Shown here: one piece after another, positions 42,444-54,100 of the stretch
How positions within the stretch are numbered: the first letter of the stretch is position 1
Layout: every line of letters starts with the position of its first letter
Origin: Lentisphaeria bacterium
Lineage (GTDB): Bacteria > Verrucomicrobiota > Lentisphaeria > Victivallales > UBA1829
Assembly: GCA_017503375.1 (NCBI GenBank)
Contig: JAFVTF010000063.1
Span: 1 to 63,632, forward strand
DNA length: 63,632 nt
Reading direction: 5' to 3'
The notes under the pieces: model-generated
Databases searched by the model: none
Told to the model about the DNA's origin: nothing
Seen by the model: the letters and a program-made list of their open reading frames with translations, nothing else
Made by a program: the position numbers and the translations under genes

Positions 42444-44729
42444 ATGAAAGAAAAAATTAAGATGATGCTGATTTTTGCTGCGGTATGCATTTGTACTGCA
42501 TCATTTGCTCAGCGGATCGTCATTCCGGCGAATCCGAAGCTGACGGAACAGACGGCAAAGGCAGAATTGGAAAAGTATTTATCCCAATGTGTTGAAAGCC
42601 TGATCGTTGGAAATGATAGAATTTCTGCGATCCATATCGGAGATACCGATGAAGCGTTATTTGAAGGCTTGGAACGGAAAGGGATGAAAGAAGATTCCTA
42701 TCTGATCCGCAAAATCGGGAAGAACATTATCATCAACGGCGGAGGAACCCGGGGTGTTATTTACGGAGTTTATGACTTTCTGGAAAATGTTTGCGGGGTT
42801 CGTTTCCTCACCCAGAAAGTGACATATATCCCGAAAAAGCGTGTTGTTAAAGTTGCTTCTGTTGATAAGAAATTTGAATTTTATTTTCCGATGCGTGATA
42901 TTTTCATCGCCGGGAAAACACAGTTGCCTCTTGACGGCGGAAGATTTGCCATGTCCCGCGGTATGTCCCGGGATGGAGAACGCCCTATTACAGCGAGATT
43001 CGGCGGTGGATTTGATTACGGACCTCCGTACTTCTGTCATACCTATGACCGTTATATTCCTGCACGGAAGTATCTGAAAACACATCCTCACTATTTCAGT
43101 TTGGTTGATGGGAAACGTTATGGCGGACTGGAAAAAGGTCAGTTCTGTATGACGAACCCGGAATTGCGCAAATTTTTCCTTTCTTTGATCCTGAAAAATA
43201 TCAAAGAAACCACAGAAAAAGCGAAGAGAGAAGGTCGTGCGATCCCGCTGATTTATGATATTTCCAGCAACGACAATGGAAAATTCTGCCGTTGCGAGAC
43301 TTGCAAACCCATTGCGGAAGCGGAAAATAATTCCGGGTTGATGCTTCAGTTCTCCAATTATCTTGCCCGGGAAGTGAAAAAAGTTTATCCCGATGTGAAA
43401 CTTCAGGTGTTCGCCTATACCGCCTGTCTTGAGCCTCCGAAAACAATTATTCCGGAGGATAACATCATCATCCGGGTCTGCAACACCGGAAGTGATTTGA
43501 TTACCGGAGCCCCGTCAAACAAAGACTTTATCAAAACGGTCAATGCATGGAAAAAGATCTCAAAAGAGCTTTATGTCTGGGATTATGCCAAGACGTTTGG
43601 CGATACGGATGGTTTGCCGTTCCCCAGTGAATTCGGCTACCCGGAAGTCTTCAAATTCTACGTAGAGAATGGGTTCAAAGGTCAATTCTGGGAGTTGGAA
43701 TCCCCGGCTTATTCTGATATGTGGGAGCTGAAATATTATCTGCTTTCCAAGTATATTGCAGATCCTTTCCGGAAAGATTTTGATTTTCTGCTGGATGATT
43801 TCTGTGAAAAATACTATGGCGCAGCCGGAAAATATATTGCGGAAGTCCGCCGGACCCTTGACAAATCCTCTAAAGTGATGCGTCCGGTTCTTGGCTGGGC
43901 TCCCAATATCGGAGATTTTGAGTTCATCAATTATAAGGTAATGGATCAGTGTCAAAAGCTGTTTGCGAAGGCGCGGGAAGCTGCCGGAGCGGATCAGGAA
44001 CTTCTTTTCCGCATCAACAAAGCGTCCATGTCTCTTGACAGACTTTTCTCCTATGAAGCGCACCGCCGTTACATTACAGAATTTGCAGAAACCACCGGAA
44101 AGCCCAGAAGTAATTTCCCCTATGATATCCCTGCCATCCGGAAAAGATTTCTGGAAACCTGGCATAAATCGCTTGCTTACTTCGGCTATATCACACCGGC
44201 AAATAAAAAGAAAATCCTTGCCAGATTCGCCAATATTGATATGATGCCCATTGATTTTCCTCCTGCAAGAGAATTTGCAAATGTTCCGCATATTGATGTG
44301 ACCCCCGGTGAAATGCCGCTGGTTCTCGGAAGAGAAATGTCAATTGTGAAAGATCCGGAATCCCCGATCGGTGTCGCTCTTGTTGTAAATGCGGATCATA
44401 ACCGGAAATCCTATAAATTCCCCATGACCTTCGGTGTTTACGACAAAGGCGGACGGAAAGGGATCACTGCCCGGAAGTTTGAAAAAGGAAAATTTGTTCC
44501 CGGAAAATATCAGTGGATCAAGGTCGATAATGTAAAACTGCCGGATTCCGCCTGTTATCTCTGGCTGACAAACAGCTGGAAAATCCAGATTCCGTTGAAC
44601 AATCTTGCGCCTCTTGACCGGAACAAGAGGATTACTGCCCATATTCATGTTAAATTTGAAGGTGATCTCTATTATGGAGATGGGAAACCCAGCCGGATCT
44701 ATATCGACCGGGTCATCATAACCAATTAA
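42444..44729 (+). CDS. Secreted DUF4838 protein (glycoside hydrolase-like)
   Basis: The 761-residue protein has a signal peptide (cleavage after SFA, about residue 22). It then shows an alpha-glucuronidase/hexosaminidase-like N-domain (TEQTAKAELEKYLSQC; GGGTRGVIYGVYDFLENVCGVRF) and a DUF4838 core, probably a TIM barrel, with YDISSNDNGKFCRCETCK and ELESPAYSDMWELKYYLLSKY. A C-terminal beta domain of about 150 residues may bind sugar. Substrate unknown. The next gene is a paralogue with the same architecture. Confidence 0.8.
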   Translation: MKEKIKMMLIFAAVCICTASFAQRIVIPANPKLTEQTAKAELEKYLSQCVESLIVGNDRISAIHIGDTDEALFEGLERKGMKEDSYLIRKIGKNIIINGGGTRGVIYGVYDFLENVCGVRFLTQKVTYIPKKRVVKVASVDKKFEFYFPMRDIFIAGKTQLPLDGGRFAMSRGMSRDGERPITARFGGGFDYGPPYFCHTYDRYIPARKYLKTHPHYFSLVDGKRYGGLEKGQFCMTNPELRKFFLSLILKNIKETTEKAKREGRAIPLIYDISSNDNGKFCRCETCKPIAEAENNSGLMLQFSNYLAREVKKVYPDVKLQVFAYTACLEPPKTIIPEDNIIIRVCNTGSDLITGAPSNKDFIKTVNAWKKISKELYVWDYAKTFGDTDGLPFPSEFGYPEVFKFYVENGFKGQFWELESPAYSDMWELKYYLLSKYIADPFRKDFDFLLDDFCEKYYGAAGKYIAEVRRTLDKSSKVMRPVLGWAPNIGDFEFINYKVMDQCQKLFAKAREAAGADQELLFRINKASMSLDRLFSYEAHRRYITEFAETTGKPRSNFPYDIPAIRKRFLETWHKSLAYFGYITPANKKKILARFANIDMMPIDFPPAREFANVPHIDVTPGEMPLVLGREMSIVKDPESPIGVALVVNADHNRKSYKFPMTFGVYDKGGRKGITARKFEKGKFVPGKYQWIKVDNVKLPDSACYLWLTNSWKIQIPLNNLAPLDRNKRITAHIHVKFEGDLYYGDGKPSRIYIDRVIITN

Positions 44730-44742
44730 AAAGGAATATCGT

Positions 44743-47031
44743 ATGAAACTGAAAAAAGTATTTATTCCCTTATTTTCGGCTCTGTTTGCCGGCGGATGCT
44801 GTCAGATGGATTGCACCGGAATTCAGCCGCCGCAGGTCATTATTTCTGAAAATGCCGCATTGACGGAACGCACTGCGAAAGAGGAACTGGAAAAATATCT
44901 TTCCAAATGTTCCAGAGGGCTCATTGTCGGCGGCGATATCATTGAAAAGATCCATCTTGGCGATTCCGAACTTTCCGGAAAAGCCGGATTCCTCCGGAGC
45001 AGAATGGAGAGCGATTCTTTTGTGATCCGGAAAGTCGGTAAAGAAATTTTCATCAACGGCGGCGGAACCCGTGGAGTTCTGTACGGAACATTCGATTTTA
45101 TCGAACAGGTGTTGGATGTGCGGTTCTTCACTCCAGTCGTGACTTATATTCCGGAAGCCAAAGTCATCAGAGTTTCCTCCGTTGATAAAGAGTTCAAATT
45201 TGCCTTTGAGCTCCGTGATATCTATATTGGAAAAGCCTATCATCCGGATGGGGGGCTTTATGCCGTTTCCCGGGGAATGTCCCGGGGCGGAGATATTCCG
45301 TTTGACCAGAAATATGGCGGTTCTTTTGATTATGGACCGCCCTATTCCTGCCACACCTTTGACCGGTATCTTCCCGCCGAGGTTTATATGAAGACGCATC
45401 CGCATTTCTTCAGTCTCCGGAATGGAGAACGGTATGGCGGACAGCATACAGGACAGCTTTGTCTGACCAATCCCGAACTCCGGGAATTTTTCACAAAACT
45501 GGTTCTGGATAACATCAAGGCTACCAATGAAGCCTGCCGGAAAGCTGGGATCGCGGCTCCACTGATCTATGATGTATCCCACAATGACAACAGCCGTTAC
45601 TGTTTGTGTGAAACCTGTTCCGCACTGGCTGCGAAAGAACGGCAGTCCGGGGTTATGATCGATTTCGTCAATTATATCGCGGAACGGGTCGCAAAAGTTT
45701 ATCCGGAGATCAAACTCCAATTCTTTGCCTATCAGTACAATGCAGAGCCTCCGAGAACATTGAAAGCCCGTGACAATGTGATAGTCCGGATCTGCAATAC
45801 CGGCAGCAATCAGATCACCGGTGCAGCAAATGATAAAGTATATTCCAGAATGTTCAAAGAATGGAAGAATTTTGCAAAACATGTTTATATCTGGGATTAT
45901 GCGATCACATACGGCGATATGAATGGCGGACCTTATCCCAGTGAATTTTACATTCCCTCCGCATATAAGTTTTATGCAGAAAATAATGTGAAAGGGATTT
46001 TCTGTGAATCGGAAAGCCCTGCAAGTTCCGATATGTGGGAACTGAAATATTATCTTCTGACCTGTTATGCAAAAGATCCGAACAGAACTGATTACCAGAA
46101 ACTTGTGGATGACTTCTATCAGAAGTATTACGGTCCTGCCGGGAAATATGTTTACAACAGCCGGAAGATCCTGCATGAGGCAGCGATCCGGAAAAAAGCT
46201 GTGATCGGCTGGTTTGCTTCCGGCGTGGATTTCTCCTATATCGATCTGGAAGTAAATCTTGCCATGCAGGAACAGTTAGATAAGGCCCGTGCGGCTGTTG
46301 CCGGAAATGAAGAGCTGACCTACCGTGTCAATCGCGCCGGATTGGGAATTGACCGGCTTCTCGGTTTTGAGTTTCTTGGATCCTATCAGCGCAGTACGGA
46401 ACGGGATCTGGAGCCGATTGCGGCAGAAGCTGTAAAACGTTTCTGGGCGACCTGGGATGCAAGCATGAAGCGGAATGCGCCCCTGACTCCCCGGACTCAG
46501 TTCGACCGGATCAAAAAACGCTGTGAGACGCTTCTTGCACTTCCCCGTTCTCCCCGGAAACAGTTCAACGATCCGAAAAATCATATCGTCAGTTACTATG
46601 CCGATGAAATTTCCAGTATCGGTTCAACGATCACTGTGATTCCGGATCAGACTTCTGAATTTGGAAGTTCCCTCAAAATCGTGGTTCCAAAAGGTTCCAG
46701 AACCCATCGGCTCCCCCAGAGCTGCGGAATTTACAGTCTTTCCCAGAGCAAGGAGATCTATCATTGGAAATTTACCCGGAAAGATCTGAAAGATAATGAA
46801 TGGCAATGGCTTGAACTGAAAAATGTTCTCTTGCCAGAAGGAAATAATTGCTATCTTTATATCACCAACAGCTGGGTCGCTCAGGTTCTTCTTGCTTATC
46901 TTGGAGAGATCGACCGCAGCAAGCCGTTTGATCTTCGCGTACACATCAAGTTCGATGGAGATCTCTTCTTCGGAAACGGAAAAGAGAGTCTCATCTATAT
47001 TGACCGTGTAGATGTTGTTCAGCCGAAATAA
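44743..47031 (+). CDS. DUF4838 lipoprotein, paralogue of the preceding gene
   Basis: The 762-residue protein has a lipoprotein signal with lipobox FAGGC (about residue 19), so unlike its neighbour it is probably anchored. It shares the same order: TERTAKEELEKYLSKC, GGGTRGVLYGTFDFIEQVLDVRFFTP, YDVSHNDNSRYCLCETCS, ESESPASSDMWELKYYLLTCY, and the C-terminal beta domain. Starts 13 bp after the first copy. A tandem duplication with different localisation suggests division of labour on one glycan. Confidence 0.8.
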   Translation: MKLKKVFIPLFSALFAGGCCQMDCTGIQPPQVIISENAALTERTAKEELEKYLSKCSRGLIVGGDIIEKIHLGDSELSGKAGFLRSRMESDSFVIRKVGKEIFINGGGTRGVLYGTFDFIEQVLDVRFFTPVVTYIPEAKVIRVSSVDKEFKFAFELRDIYIGKAYHPDGGLYAVSRGMSRGGDIPFDQKYGGSFDYGPPYSCHTFDRYLPAEVYMKTHPHFFSLRNGERYGGQHTGQLCLTNPELREFFTKLVLDNIKATNEACRKAGIAAPLIYDVSHNDNSRYCLCETCSALAAKERQSGVMIDFVNYIAERVAKVYPEIKLQFFAYQYNAEPPRTLKARDNVIVRICNTGSNQITGAANDKVYSRMFKEWKNFAKHVYIWDYAITYGDMNGGPYPSEFYIPSAYKFYAENNVKGIFCESESPASSDMWELKYYLLTCYAKDPNRTDYQKLVDDFYQKYYGPAGKYVYNSRKILHEAAIRKKAVIGWFASGVDFSYIDLEVNLAMQEQLDKARAAVAGNEELTYRVNRAGLGIDRLLGFEFLGSYQRSTERDLEPIAAEAVKRFWATWDASMKRNAPLTPRTQFDRIKKRCETLLALPRSPRKQFNDPKNHIVSYYADEISSIGSTITVIPDQTSEFGSSLKIVVPKGSRTHRLPQSCGIYSLSQSKEIYHWKFTRKDLKDNEWQWLELKNVLLPEGNNCYLYITNSWVAQVLLAYLGEIDRSKPFDLRVHIKFDGDLFFGNGKESLIYIDRVDVVQPK

Positions 47032-47057
47032 CACAAACAATAACACATAGAAGGAGT

Positions 47058-47750
47058 ATGAAGATGAACTCTGTAAGAAAGAAAAGTTTTACCTTTATCG
47101 AATTGGTGATCATTGTCATCACCCTGGCGGTTCTTGCAATGACTGTTCTTCCCGCAGTGAATGCGAAGGGGAATGCAATGCAGGTTTCCTGTACCGGAAA
47201 TCTGAAACAGCTTTATTCTATCGAAGTGATGTATGCTCAAGATAACGATGACTACATCTGCCCGAATGCGGTCAACAGAAAGGGGCATGGAAGACATCGC
47301 ATTCCTTATGCAAACGGCAGACTTGAAATTTTTCATTGTCCGGATGCGGTTGATGCGCCTTATGCAAAACGTCTCGGGAAAGGAAGCTGGCCTGAAATTC
47401 CTTCCGGGAAACGTTACATTGAAGGAACTTATATGAGAAACTCATCCATTGGCGGCTGGGAACCGTTCAAGACCTGGCACGCAAAGGCCAGGAAGTTTAA
47501 AAATTGCAAGAATCCTGAAATGTATGTTATGATCTTTGATGGAAATCTTGCCCAGGGAACATGGGAAGCGATCCGCTATAATGCCGTAACAAAACGTTCC
47601 AGAGGAGTGGAATACCGTCATGACAATACTGCAAACACTCTTTTCCAGGATGGACATATCGCACCTATGACTCCCGAAAAATTCAAGGGCGGAAGAGGCA
47701 TTGGTTCCCCGGATGCAAAAGGAAAAGATTATATCTTTGCAAGTAAATGA
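47058..47750 (+). CDS. Type II pseudopilin-like protein with H-X9-DG tail
   Basis: The 230-residue protein has a prepilin signal [21 protein letters not shown] (cleavage before Phe). The globular part closes with [15 protein letters not shown], the H-X9-DG motif of the DUF1559 group expanded in PVC bacteria. Function is unproven; association with secreted hydrolases is common. Starts 26 bp after the lipoprotein. Confidence 0.8.
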   Translation: MKMNSVRKKSFTFIELVIIVITLAVLAMTVLPAVNAKGNAMQVSCTGNLKQLYSIEVMYAQDNDDYICPNAVNRKGHGRHRIPYANGRLEIFHCPDAVDAPYAKRLGKGSWPEIPSGKRYIEGTYMRNSSIGGWEPFKTWHAKARKFKNCKNPEMYVMIFDGNLAQGTWEAIRYNAVTKRSRGVEYRHDNTANTLFQDGHIAPMTPEKFKGGRGIGSPDAKGKDYIFASK

Positions 47751-47785
47751 TTTCCCCACAATATTCAAAGAGAGAGAGAAAAACT

Positions 47786-48451
47786 ATGAAACGGTTTACA
47801 TTGATTGAACTTTTAGTCGTCATCGCGATTATTGCGATTCTCGCAGGAATGCTGTTGCCGGCATTGAACAATGCAAGAGAAAAAGGTCGCTCATCGAGCT
47901 GTATCAGCAACTTGAAACAAGTCGGACAAATTGAATTGTTCTATGGCTCTGATAACGATTCCTATGTGTGTCCCACACAAATCAATGGGAAAGGATATGG
48001 ACGTGTGCTGCTCCCTTATGATAACGGCAACGGAAAAATCTGGGTTTGTCCCAGTGCAAAGGAATTCCTGAGCAACGTTAAACGCGGTGACTGGCCCGAA
48101 TTGAAGCAACCTCTTCTCCAGTGGGGATCCTATGGAAGAAACTCCTGTTTCGGCGGACATTCCAACTATTTCACCAATAAGAGTTATGCGGATCAGTTCC
48201 GGAAATTCGGAAAATTCAAATATCCCACACTCACTCTTGCAATGGCTGATATGAATAAGAACGATACCTACCGTTGGGATAATGGAGATATCGTTACCAG
48301 AATTTCATACCGTCATGGAGGAAGAAATAATATTCTGATGGCAGATGGTCATGTCACTTCATATCTCCAGGCCGATTACAGCAGTAACCGCGGATTTGGA
48401 AAACCTGACCGTTACTTTGCCGGAAAATATTATTTTACAGAATTGAATTGA
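47786..48451 (+). CDS. Type II pseudopilin-like protein with H-X9-DG tail
   Basis: The 221-residue protein starts [33 protein letters not shown], a textbook prepilin N-terminus, and ends with [15 protein letters not shown] (H-X9-DG). It is a paralogue of the preceding gene (shared [12 protein letters not shown] and [16 protein letters not shown] segments). An in-frame start 39 bp upstream is weaker; ATG 47786 follows AGAGAGAG. Confidence 0.85.
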   Translation: MKRFTLIELLVVIAIIAILAGMLLPALNNAREKGRSSSCISNLKQVGQIELFYGSDNDSYVCPTQINGKGYGRVLLPYDNGNGKIWVCPSAKEFLSNVKRGDWPELKQPLLQWGSYGRNSCFGGHSNYFTNKSYADQFRKFGKFKYPTLTLAMADMNKNDTYRWDNGDIVTRISYRHGGRNNILMADGHVTSYLQADYSSNRGFGKPDRYFAGKYYFTELN

Positions 48452-48479
48452 CACCCTGAAAGAAAGTGTTACAAAGAAG

Positions 48480-51074
48480 ATGTCAAAGAAAAAACAATTG
48501 CTTCTCGTTCCATCTACGCACTGGGATCGGGAATGGTACAAATCGCAATCAGAGTTCAGTGTTTATCTCACGGAACTGTTTGATCAGGTGCTGACAAAGC
48601 TGGAATCCGGCGAACTTGAGAATTTCTTCACCGACGGTCAGGCTGTTATGGTCGAAGATATTCTGAACCTCAAACCGGAATGGAAAGAACGGATCGCACG
48701 GTTCGCTTCTCTGGAAAAACTTGAACTCGGTCCGTTCTATGTCCTGACAGATATGTACATGCCTTCCGGAGAATCCTTCTTCCGGAACATCAAATACGGG
48801 ATTCAATTGATTCATGAACTTGGCGGAAAACCCGGGATCCCCTACGCACCTGATGCCTTCGGACACAATGCTGATCTTCCTGCGATCCTGAACTCCGCCG
48901 GTTTTGATGCCTATTTCTTCTGCCGGGGAATCGGTGATCAGCTGGAACCTCCAAAATCCGAATTCATCTGGCGGGATAAATATTCCCGTTATAAAGTGCT
49001 GGCACTTTCTGCTATCGTGGATATCTTCCATCCGGTCACCGGACGGTGGATTTCCGGTGCTTATGGACTGGGAATGAATCTTCCGCAAAAGCAGGAAGAG
49101 TTTCAGGAACGGCTGGAAATCATCTGGGATCATCTTGAACGTTATTCAGATCTTCCGGTCCAGCTGGCTGTAAACGGATGTGATCATCTGCTCCCGGAAG
49201 AAAATCTGGCTGCCCGGTTGAAAAAATTCAATCAGGCAGGTCTGAAATTCTCTGCCAAAACCGCTCCGATTGCAGAATATGTCAAAGAGGCTTGGGCGAA
49301 CCTGGATATAAATGCTCTGCCCATTATTCCCGGGGAATTGATCGCCGGAAGATTCTTCCGGATCCTGACGGGCACTTCTTCCAGCCGTATCACTTTGAAA
49401 ATCAGAAATGTTCAGAGCCAATACCTTCTGGAAAAAATCGTTGAACCGGCTCTTGCGCTTGCTCCGGAACATCTCCGGAACCGTTATCAGCCGCACTTGG
49501 ATAATGCTTGGAAATGGCTCCTGCAAAATCAGGCGCATGACAGCATTTGCGGATGCAGTATTGATGCCGTTCACAGAGAAATGAATGTCCGGTTCGATAA
49601 AATCGAAGCCTCCCTCAAGGTCGTTGCTGAACGCCTCCTCCGGCTCAATAGCGGCATTTCCGATTTGAGAGCTTTTATGCCGACCCCCGAATCGGAAGAG
49701 ATTAAACTGGCTGTCACTGGAAACGCTTACGGGATGCAGAAGGGGACTCTCAAATCCTTCAACACATCCATCCCGGCAAATATCAATGTCAAAGAAATGG
49801 CTCTCGTTGACAATAACGGCACAGAGTATGATTTCATTGCAGAAGATGATAAAAAATGCAGCACGACCAATGGTCCCTTTATTCCGTCCGGACCGCAGGG
49901 GCGTCTCTGCAGCCGAGTGAATATCTATACCGATATGCCGATGCCCGAAGGATTCAGCAATATGAGCCTGTTCCTCCGCAAGAAAAACTGCGGCAAGACA
50001 GAATCTCAAGTACATCCGGAGCTTCCCGTCAAATGCAAAAACGGATCCCTGATCCTTTTCACCCCTGAATATCAGATCGCTGATTTCCTCTCCCTGATCG
50101 ATACCACCGATGCCGGGGATGAGTATGATTATCGTCCGGGTGATGCCCCCGTGACCGTAAAGAACAGCGGATGGAAGGATGCCGGAACCGTGATCCGCGG
50201 GAATCTTTATATGGCAAAATTCACCACCACGATTACGGTCCCGAAAGAAAAAGATTCTGAAACAAAAGTCGATCTTGAGGTTCAGCTTCAAATCACCGGT
50301 GCATTTTCTGACGATTCATTCCTTGCGGATATCCGGCTTGAGAACACGGCAAAAGATCACCGTCTTCAGCTCCGGATCAAAACCCCGTTTGAATTCACAA
50401 ATTATTGCCGGGAATCTCAGTTTGGGCACCTCATTACCGATGCGGCTGCTCAAACAGAACCGGATACATGGCGCGATAAAACGGAACCTCTCCGCAGAAA
50501 CTTCGGTCACATCTCTATTGCCCGTGATGGAAAAGAGTTTGCGATCCTGCCCGAAGGAATTCACGAGCACACGACAGATGGCAAATCCTTTGATTTGACG
50601 TTGTTCCGTTCGGTTGGAAATCTTGGGCAAACGGGAGCTGGTCCTCACATCTGTACACCGGAAGCGCAGATGCAGGGTGAATTGCATCTCAGAACAGCCT
50701 TTTCCTGGAAAGGATACGGTGCCTCGTCCAACACATTATGGAAGAAGGCGAACCGTCTTCTGGAACCGGCATGGGGAGTGATTTTGCATCCGGATCAGGA
50801 AAGCCGGAAATATACGGAATCATACATTTCACTGGAATCTGATTCTCTGCTTATTTCAGCCTTCAGTTTTGATGAAACCATTGGCAAAAAGATCATTCGG
50901 ATTTTCAATCCGATTGTCTCTGAAGGTATTGGAAAACTTTGTGGAGAAAGGATTCCGGCAGCTCTCAGAAAGCTCCGGTATGACCGTGGCAGTATTGTAG
51001 AAACCGATATGCTTATTGCTGCTGAAGAATTACGTCTTCAAGCCGGTGAGATCGCAACCTTCTGTCTTGATTGA
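48480..51074 (+). CDS. GH38 alpha-mannosidase
   Basis: The 864-residue protein has zinc ligands in VPSTHWDREWY, the nucleophile Asp in YAPDAFGHNADLPAILN, NGCDHLLP and zinc His in NQAHDSICGCSIDAVH, followed by the all-beta GH38 C-terminal domains. No signal peptide, so it works in the cytoplasm on imported manno-oligosaccharides, or on 2-O/6-P-glycosyl derivatives like MngB. It closes the GntR-led operon. Confidence 0.92.
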   Translation: MSKKKQLLLVPSTHWDREWYKSQSEFSVYLTELFDQVLTKLESGELENFFTDGQAVMVEDILNLKPEWKERIARFASLEKLELGPFYVLTDMYMPSGESFFRNIKYGIQLIHELGGKPGIPYAPDAFGHNADLPAILNSAGFDAYFFCRGIGDQLEPPKSEFIWRDKYSRYKVLALSAIVDIFHPVTGRWISGAYGLGMNLPQKQEEFQERLEIIWDHLERYSDLPVQLAVNGCDHLLPEENLAARLKKFNQAGLKFSAKTAPIAEYVKEAWANLDINALPIIPGELIAGRFFRILTGTSSSRITLKIRNVQSQYLLEKIVEPALALAPEHLRNRYQPHLDNAWKWLLQNQAHDSICGCSIDAVHREMNVRFDKIEASLKVVAERLLRLNSGISDLRAFMPTPESEEIKLAVTGNAYGMQKGTLKSFNTSIPANINVKEMALVDNNGTEYDFIAEDDKKCSTTNGPFIPSGPQGRLCSRVNIYTDMPMPEGFSNMSLFLRKKNCGKTESQVHPELPVKCKNGSLILFTPEYQIADFLSLIDTTDAGDEYDYRPGDAPVTVKNSGWKDAGTVIRGNLYMAKFTTTITVPKEKDSETKVDLEVQLQITGAFSDDSFLADIRLENTAKDHRLQLRIKTPFEFTNYCRESQFGHLITDAAAQTEPDTWRDKTEPLRRNFGHISIARDGKEFAILPEGIHEHTTDGKSFDLTLFRSVGNLGQTGAGPHICTPEAQMQGELHLRTAFSWKGYGASSNTLWKKANRLLEPAWGVILHPDQESRKYTESYISLESDSLLISAFSFDETIGKKIIRIFNPIVSEGIGKLCGERIPAALRKLRYDRGSIVETDMLIAAEELRLQAGEIATFCLD

Positions 51075-51089
51075 TTATTCATCAGTCAG

Positions 51090-51129
51090 AAAAAAATAAA
51101 TCCTGAATCGTTGAGGCAATTCAGGATTT
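51090..51129. terminator. Bidirectional terminator between GH38 and GH106-like genes
   Basis: A perfect 15-bp stem AAATAAATCCTGAAT (51090-51104) with ATTCAGGATTTATTT (51115-51129), lying between the two convergent stop codons (51074 and 51147). Confidence 0.75.
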
Positions 51130-51146
51130 ATTTATATACATTTCCG

Positions 51147-54100
51147 TTACTCCAGCGTGATTTCCAAACCGTAATCAATGATTCCATAATCATCTGTATG
51201 ATTCGGGGCTCTGGCACCTATGAAATTCGGCTCCAGAAGGAATGAGGAGGGACTGACTGCATACGGATTGATTTCTGTCATGTGCATCGGTCCAAGCGTG
51301 TTCCGGCAGGAGGTGGAAAGTTCCAATGAAATCCTGTTCTTACCGGGACGCAATAGTCCGGAAATATCCAGTTCATACGGTGCAGTATAGATCAATGGCA
51401 ATGTTGTTCCATTGAGATTTACAGAAAGGGAGTTTGCTTTACAGGGAGAGAATTTCAGCGTACGGAACAATGTTGCCTGTTCTGTCGTCAACTCAAAATC
51501 CTGTTCAGCTCTCAATACTCCGGAGAAGAACAGGTAGCCAGCATCAAGCAGATTCCCAAGGGAGATCGTATCGGTGCTGTTTTCCAGGATAAACGGGCCG
51601 CCGGCAAAAGCAGTCCGCAACTGATCCGGCGTGATTTTTCCGGCGCGGCATTGGAAATCGCCAAGGAGATAAATCGCTTCGATTTCACTGTCGTAATAGA
51701 GTTTATTGGATTCACTTTCAAAATGTTTTGCCCGCTCCAGATGAGCCCGGATTTCCGGTGACTGATGAAACGGCAGGACTATTTTGAATTCATTTTTGCC
51801 ATCTATCAGCAATGATTCCGGCAATTTCAGCACTTCGATCCCCCGGTCAATGAAATAACCGGAAAAATCATCCGGAAGTTTAGTTCCATTCAAATAATAT
51901 TCCGCTTCCGGATCCCGTTCAAGTGCCATCGCAAGTGAAGCTTTGGAAAAATTGAAGCCGGGGGCACAGGTAAAGTGAAAATAGAGTTCGATCCTGCTGT
52001 CAGGAAGCGCAAGCATCCGTTCAAAAATCGTTAAGGTATTACAGTTCTTGACCAGTTTCTGATCATCTTCGCGACGGTAATCTGCAGTATCAAGAAGCAG
52101 GACGTTTTTACCTGACACGACTCTCCAGTTTTCGGTCAAAATTTTCGGTGCGGCTTTCGGGTATGTCACGGCTTTCAGCAGCACAGACCCCCGGGCGGAA
52201 AATGTGTGGAAAAATCTGGCTTTTCCATTGATATTCAAATGCTGAATTCTGGAAAAGATCTTTCCGCTTGCCTGATCAACACACCATATTTCATCTGCAG
52301 AATAGGGCAAGGTGATCTCACATTTTACAGGAGATTCATTCCCCAGGTTATCCCAATGCAGGGGGGTGATTTTCCAATCGCATTCAAAGGCATTTTCCGG
52401 AATTGCAGCAAAATCGGCAATGAAATACCATGTTTCATTTTTCTCCGGAAAAACCCGCCAGGTTCCGCGAATCTGACCGGGCGTTCCCTCCAGAACGCGG
52501 CAATCGATTTTTCTGATATCTTCAGGCTCGAACTCCGGCAATGTTCCGAATCCATCAAATTGCGGCAGTGATTTGAAAAATTCTGCAGTCGCTTCTGAAA
52601 CCGGTTCTCCATCAATGCAAATTTTCCCAAAATCGTTATGAACGGAACAAAAGATTTTTCCGCCCTGCGCATGGAATTCTTTGAGCAGCGCAGTAACTTT
52701 TCCGGAAATATTCAGAACTTCGGGCAGTAAAAATACTTTGTATTCCATCTGACCGATTTGCAATTTCCCGGAATCGACACTTCCCAGTTCTTCCGTCAGA
52801 ACTTCATCCGCGTAATGGAACGGCACACCGGAAACTTCCAATTTTTCCGAAAGAACAAGCATGGAACTCCAGCATTTTTTCGCAAGATCTGTGAAACAGC
52901 GGACGCCATCTGCTGCGATATGCGCACTGGATTCTCCATGAAAAATCACCGTATCGCATTGGATTTTTCCGCGGGCAAGAATCGAACCCACTCTGGAAAA
53001 GGCATCATTCTGTTTCCGGATATGCTTCCACATGGGATGCTGATAGAAAACCGACATGGGATAATCCCTTTTCCGCAGTCCTCTCAGAGAGTATCCTTCC
53101 AGATGCTGACAAAGATAATTGATTCCGTGAACCATCTGCTGCTGATAGAGCCACTCCATCCCGCGCATATTGAAATTCCAGCCGCTGCAGCCGAAGGTCT
53201 CTGTCAGAATCTGTTTTTTTCCCAGCTGAGCCGCAGCAGAGACCAGCTGCGTATCTACTGTGATATAGGATTCCACTCTGCCGAGATGGTCATTGCCCGG
53301 AATATCATACCCGCAATATTGCGGCATGATCGCGCCGTTACTGTAAAGCTGTGAAGAAAAACTTTCTTCTCCGAAATGGTGTCCGATCAGTTTCCATCCA
53401 TGAGTTTGACACCAGGAACCGATCTGTTCGATATAATTTTTCCGGAAAAGCTGAGTGCAGAGGCGGTAATACCGGATTCTGGTTCTTTTCCAGTTCCCGG
53501 TTTCATAAAACAGCTCAATGAGTCTTGGCTGGAGTTCTTCCTGATATGCTTCCTGATATTCTTTTTCAATGATCAGGGACCAGGGGGCTGTTTTTCTGGA
53601 AATCTGGGGCTCGTCCGTAAAAATTCCGCTAATCCCGTCCCTCACGTCTTCCGGCAATGTCTGATAATAGTAATCGTACACAAATTCTATAAATTTACCG
53701 GTTACTTCCGCATCCAGATTATCGACATAGTAAGGATTCAGGGTGTAATGTACAATAAATTTTGCATGTTCCGGCGCTGTCTGCTGAAAGTTCTGATCAA
53801 AGGCTGCAATGACATGTTCCGGCAGGGGCACAGAGGTGTCGTTCCGTTCCAGAATATTCAAATATTTCTGCTGATATTTTTCTCCGAGGGCATTGACTTT
53901 TCCATCGCCGAATCCGCTGGGCCATCCGTTCTCATCATAAAGATAGGGCAGCATACCAAGTTTGAGCGCTTCCCGTGTGCAGAGATTGATGCAGTCCAGC
54001 CATTTTTTTCCAAGATATTTTGTTTTCAATCCCCCACGGGCATGCATGATAAAACCGCCCATTCCTGCATGATACATCTCATGGATTTGACGGATCAGTT

